Shown: positions 20,859 through 21,042 of the stretch, piece by piece
How the letters are laid out: the number at the start of each line of letters is the position of its first letter
How positions within the stretch are numbered: position 1 is the first letter of the stretch
From: Syntrophaceae bacterium PtaB.Bin038
Lineage (GTDB): Bacteria; Desulfobacterota; Syntrophia; Syntrophales; UBA2192
Length of the DNA stretch: 21,042 nt
Direction: 5' to 3'
Assembly (NCBI GenBank): GCA_002067855.1
Contig: MVQS01000167.1
Location: 1 to 21,042, forward strand
The notes under the pieces: generated by a model
What the model saw: the letters and a program-made list of their open reading frames with translations, nothing else
Database searches by the model: none
What the model was told of the DNA's origin: nothing
Made by a program: the position numbers and the translations under genes

Positions 20859-21042
20859 TTAGGGCGCAAGCTGATCGATCGTGGCTTTCAACCCTTCGAG
20901 AGCATCGTGCCTGGTCAGGTCATAGTAGATCGGCGTGATGGAGATCATGCCGTTGCGAAGGGCCAGGAAGTCCGTCCCGTTGTCCTCCGTGTCCGGTATC
21001 TGCGTTTCCCCTGCAAGCCAGTAGTAGACGTTTTCCCGGGGA
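20859..21042 (-). CDS. surE: 5'/3'-nucleotidase SurE, C-terminal fragment (cut by window edge)
   Basis: The minus strand encodes about 60 residues up to a TAA at 20861-20859. They include RENVYYWLAGE, DNGTDFLALRNGMISITPIYYDLT and a final helix ALEGLKATIDQLAP. This is the C-terminal signature of SurE (YWI.G...DTDF.A...G.VSITPL..DLT), a metal-dependent nucleoside monophosphatase linked to stationary-phase survival. The catalytic N-terminal part (DDG motif) is outside the window. Confidence 0.85.
   Translation of the reverse strand, partial: PRENVYYWLAGETQIPDTEDNGTDFLALRNGMISITPIYYDLTRHDALEGLKATIDQLAP

Overview
The window is GC-rich, densely packed bacterial chromosome. The gene content (a DUF6178-like protein beside a soluble diadenylate cyclase, a Cys-rich dicluster 4Fe-4S protein, several small heat-shock proteins, a PmtA-like methyltransferase, HrpA) points to an anaerobic deltaproteobacterium (Desulfobacterota, Syntrophobacteria/Syntrophales-like). 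That placement is inference from gene families; no rRNA or other phylogenetic marker is present. I see no tRNA, rRNA, CRISPR array, insertion sequence or prophage.

Layout, left to right. (1) 1-710: 3' end of an FAD/NAD(P)-dependent oxidoreductase, then a terminator. (2) 826-2959: a MoxR-type AAA+ ATPase followed by a CoxE-like VWA protein. (3) 3096-5220: a proteostasis block. A short J-domain protein reads rightward and converges on a leftward operon of three Hsp20 genes; the strong operon terminator overlaps the J-protein stop codon. (4) 5436-7835: leftward pair of a DUF6178-like gene and a diadenylate cyclase. (5) 8112-10216: a stand-alone groEL without groES, preceded by a single-domain response regulator. 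(6) 10318-14277: hrpA. (7) 14574-17080: rightward genes for a Cys-rich 4Fe-4S protein, a small lipoprotein and a PmtA-like methyltransferase. (8) 17081-17665: a long gene-poor stretch with a terminator, a possible 28-residue membrane peptide starting at TTG, an inverted repeat and a foldable leader. (9) 17666-20824: a protein resembling SEC-C-associated families, a seven-repeat YYxxGxL (MORN-like/YwqK-like) protein and a tandem universal stress protein, the last two overlapping at TGATG. (10) 20859-21042: 3' end of surE on the minus strand.

Stress response dominates: J-protein, three Hsp20s, GroEL, a c-di-AMP synthase and a universal stress protein. The Hsp20 operon and groEL share an almost identical promoter core (CTTGACA-N14-ATTAATWTTAG) although they lie 4.4 kb apart, and the Hsp20 leader carries a 7-9-7 inverted repeat with CIRCE-like geometry but different sequence.

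The least expected structure is non-coding. Two intergenic elements (14402-14492 and 19093-19191) are inverted repeats whose arms are each built from contiguous 8-base units of an A[A/G]GGTnnG type. In all four arms the unit nearest the centre is AAGGTTGG or a one-base variant. This looks like a dispersed octad-repeat hairpin family.
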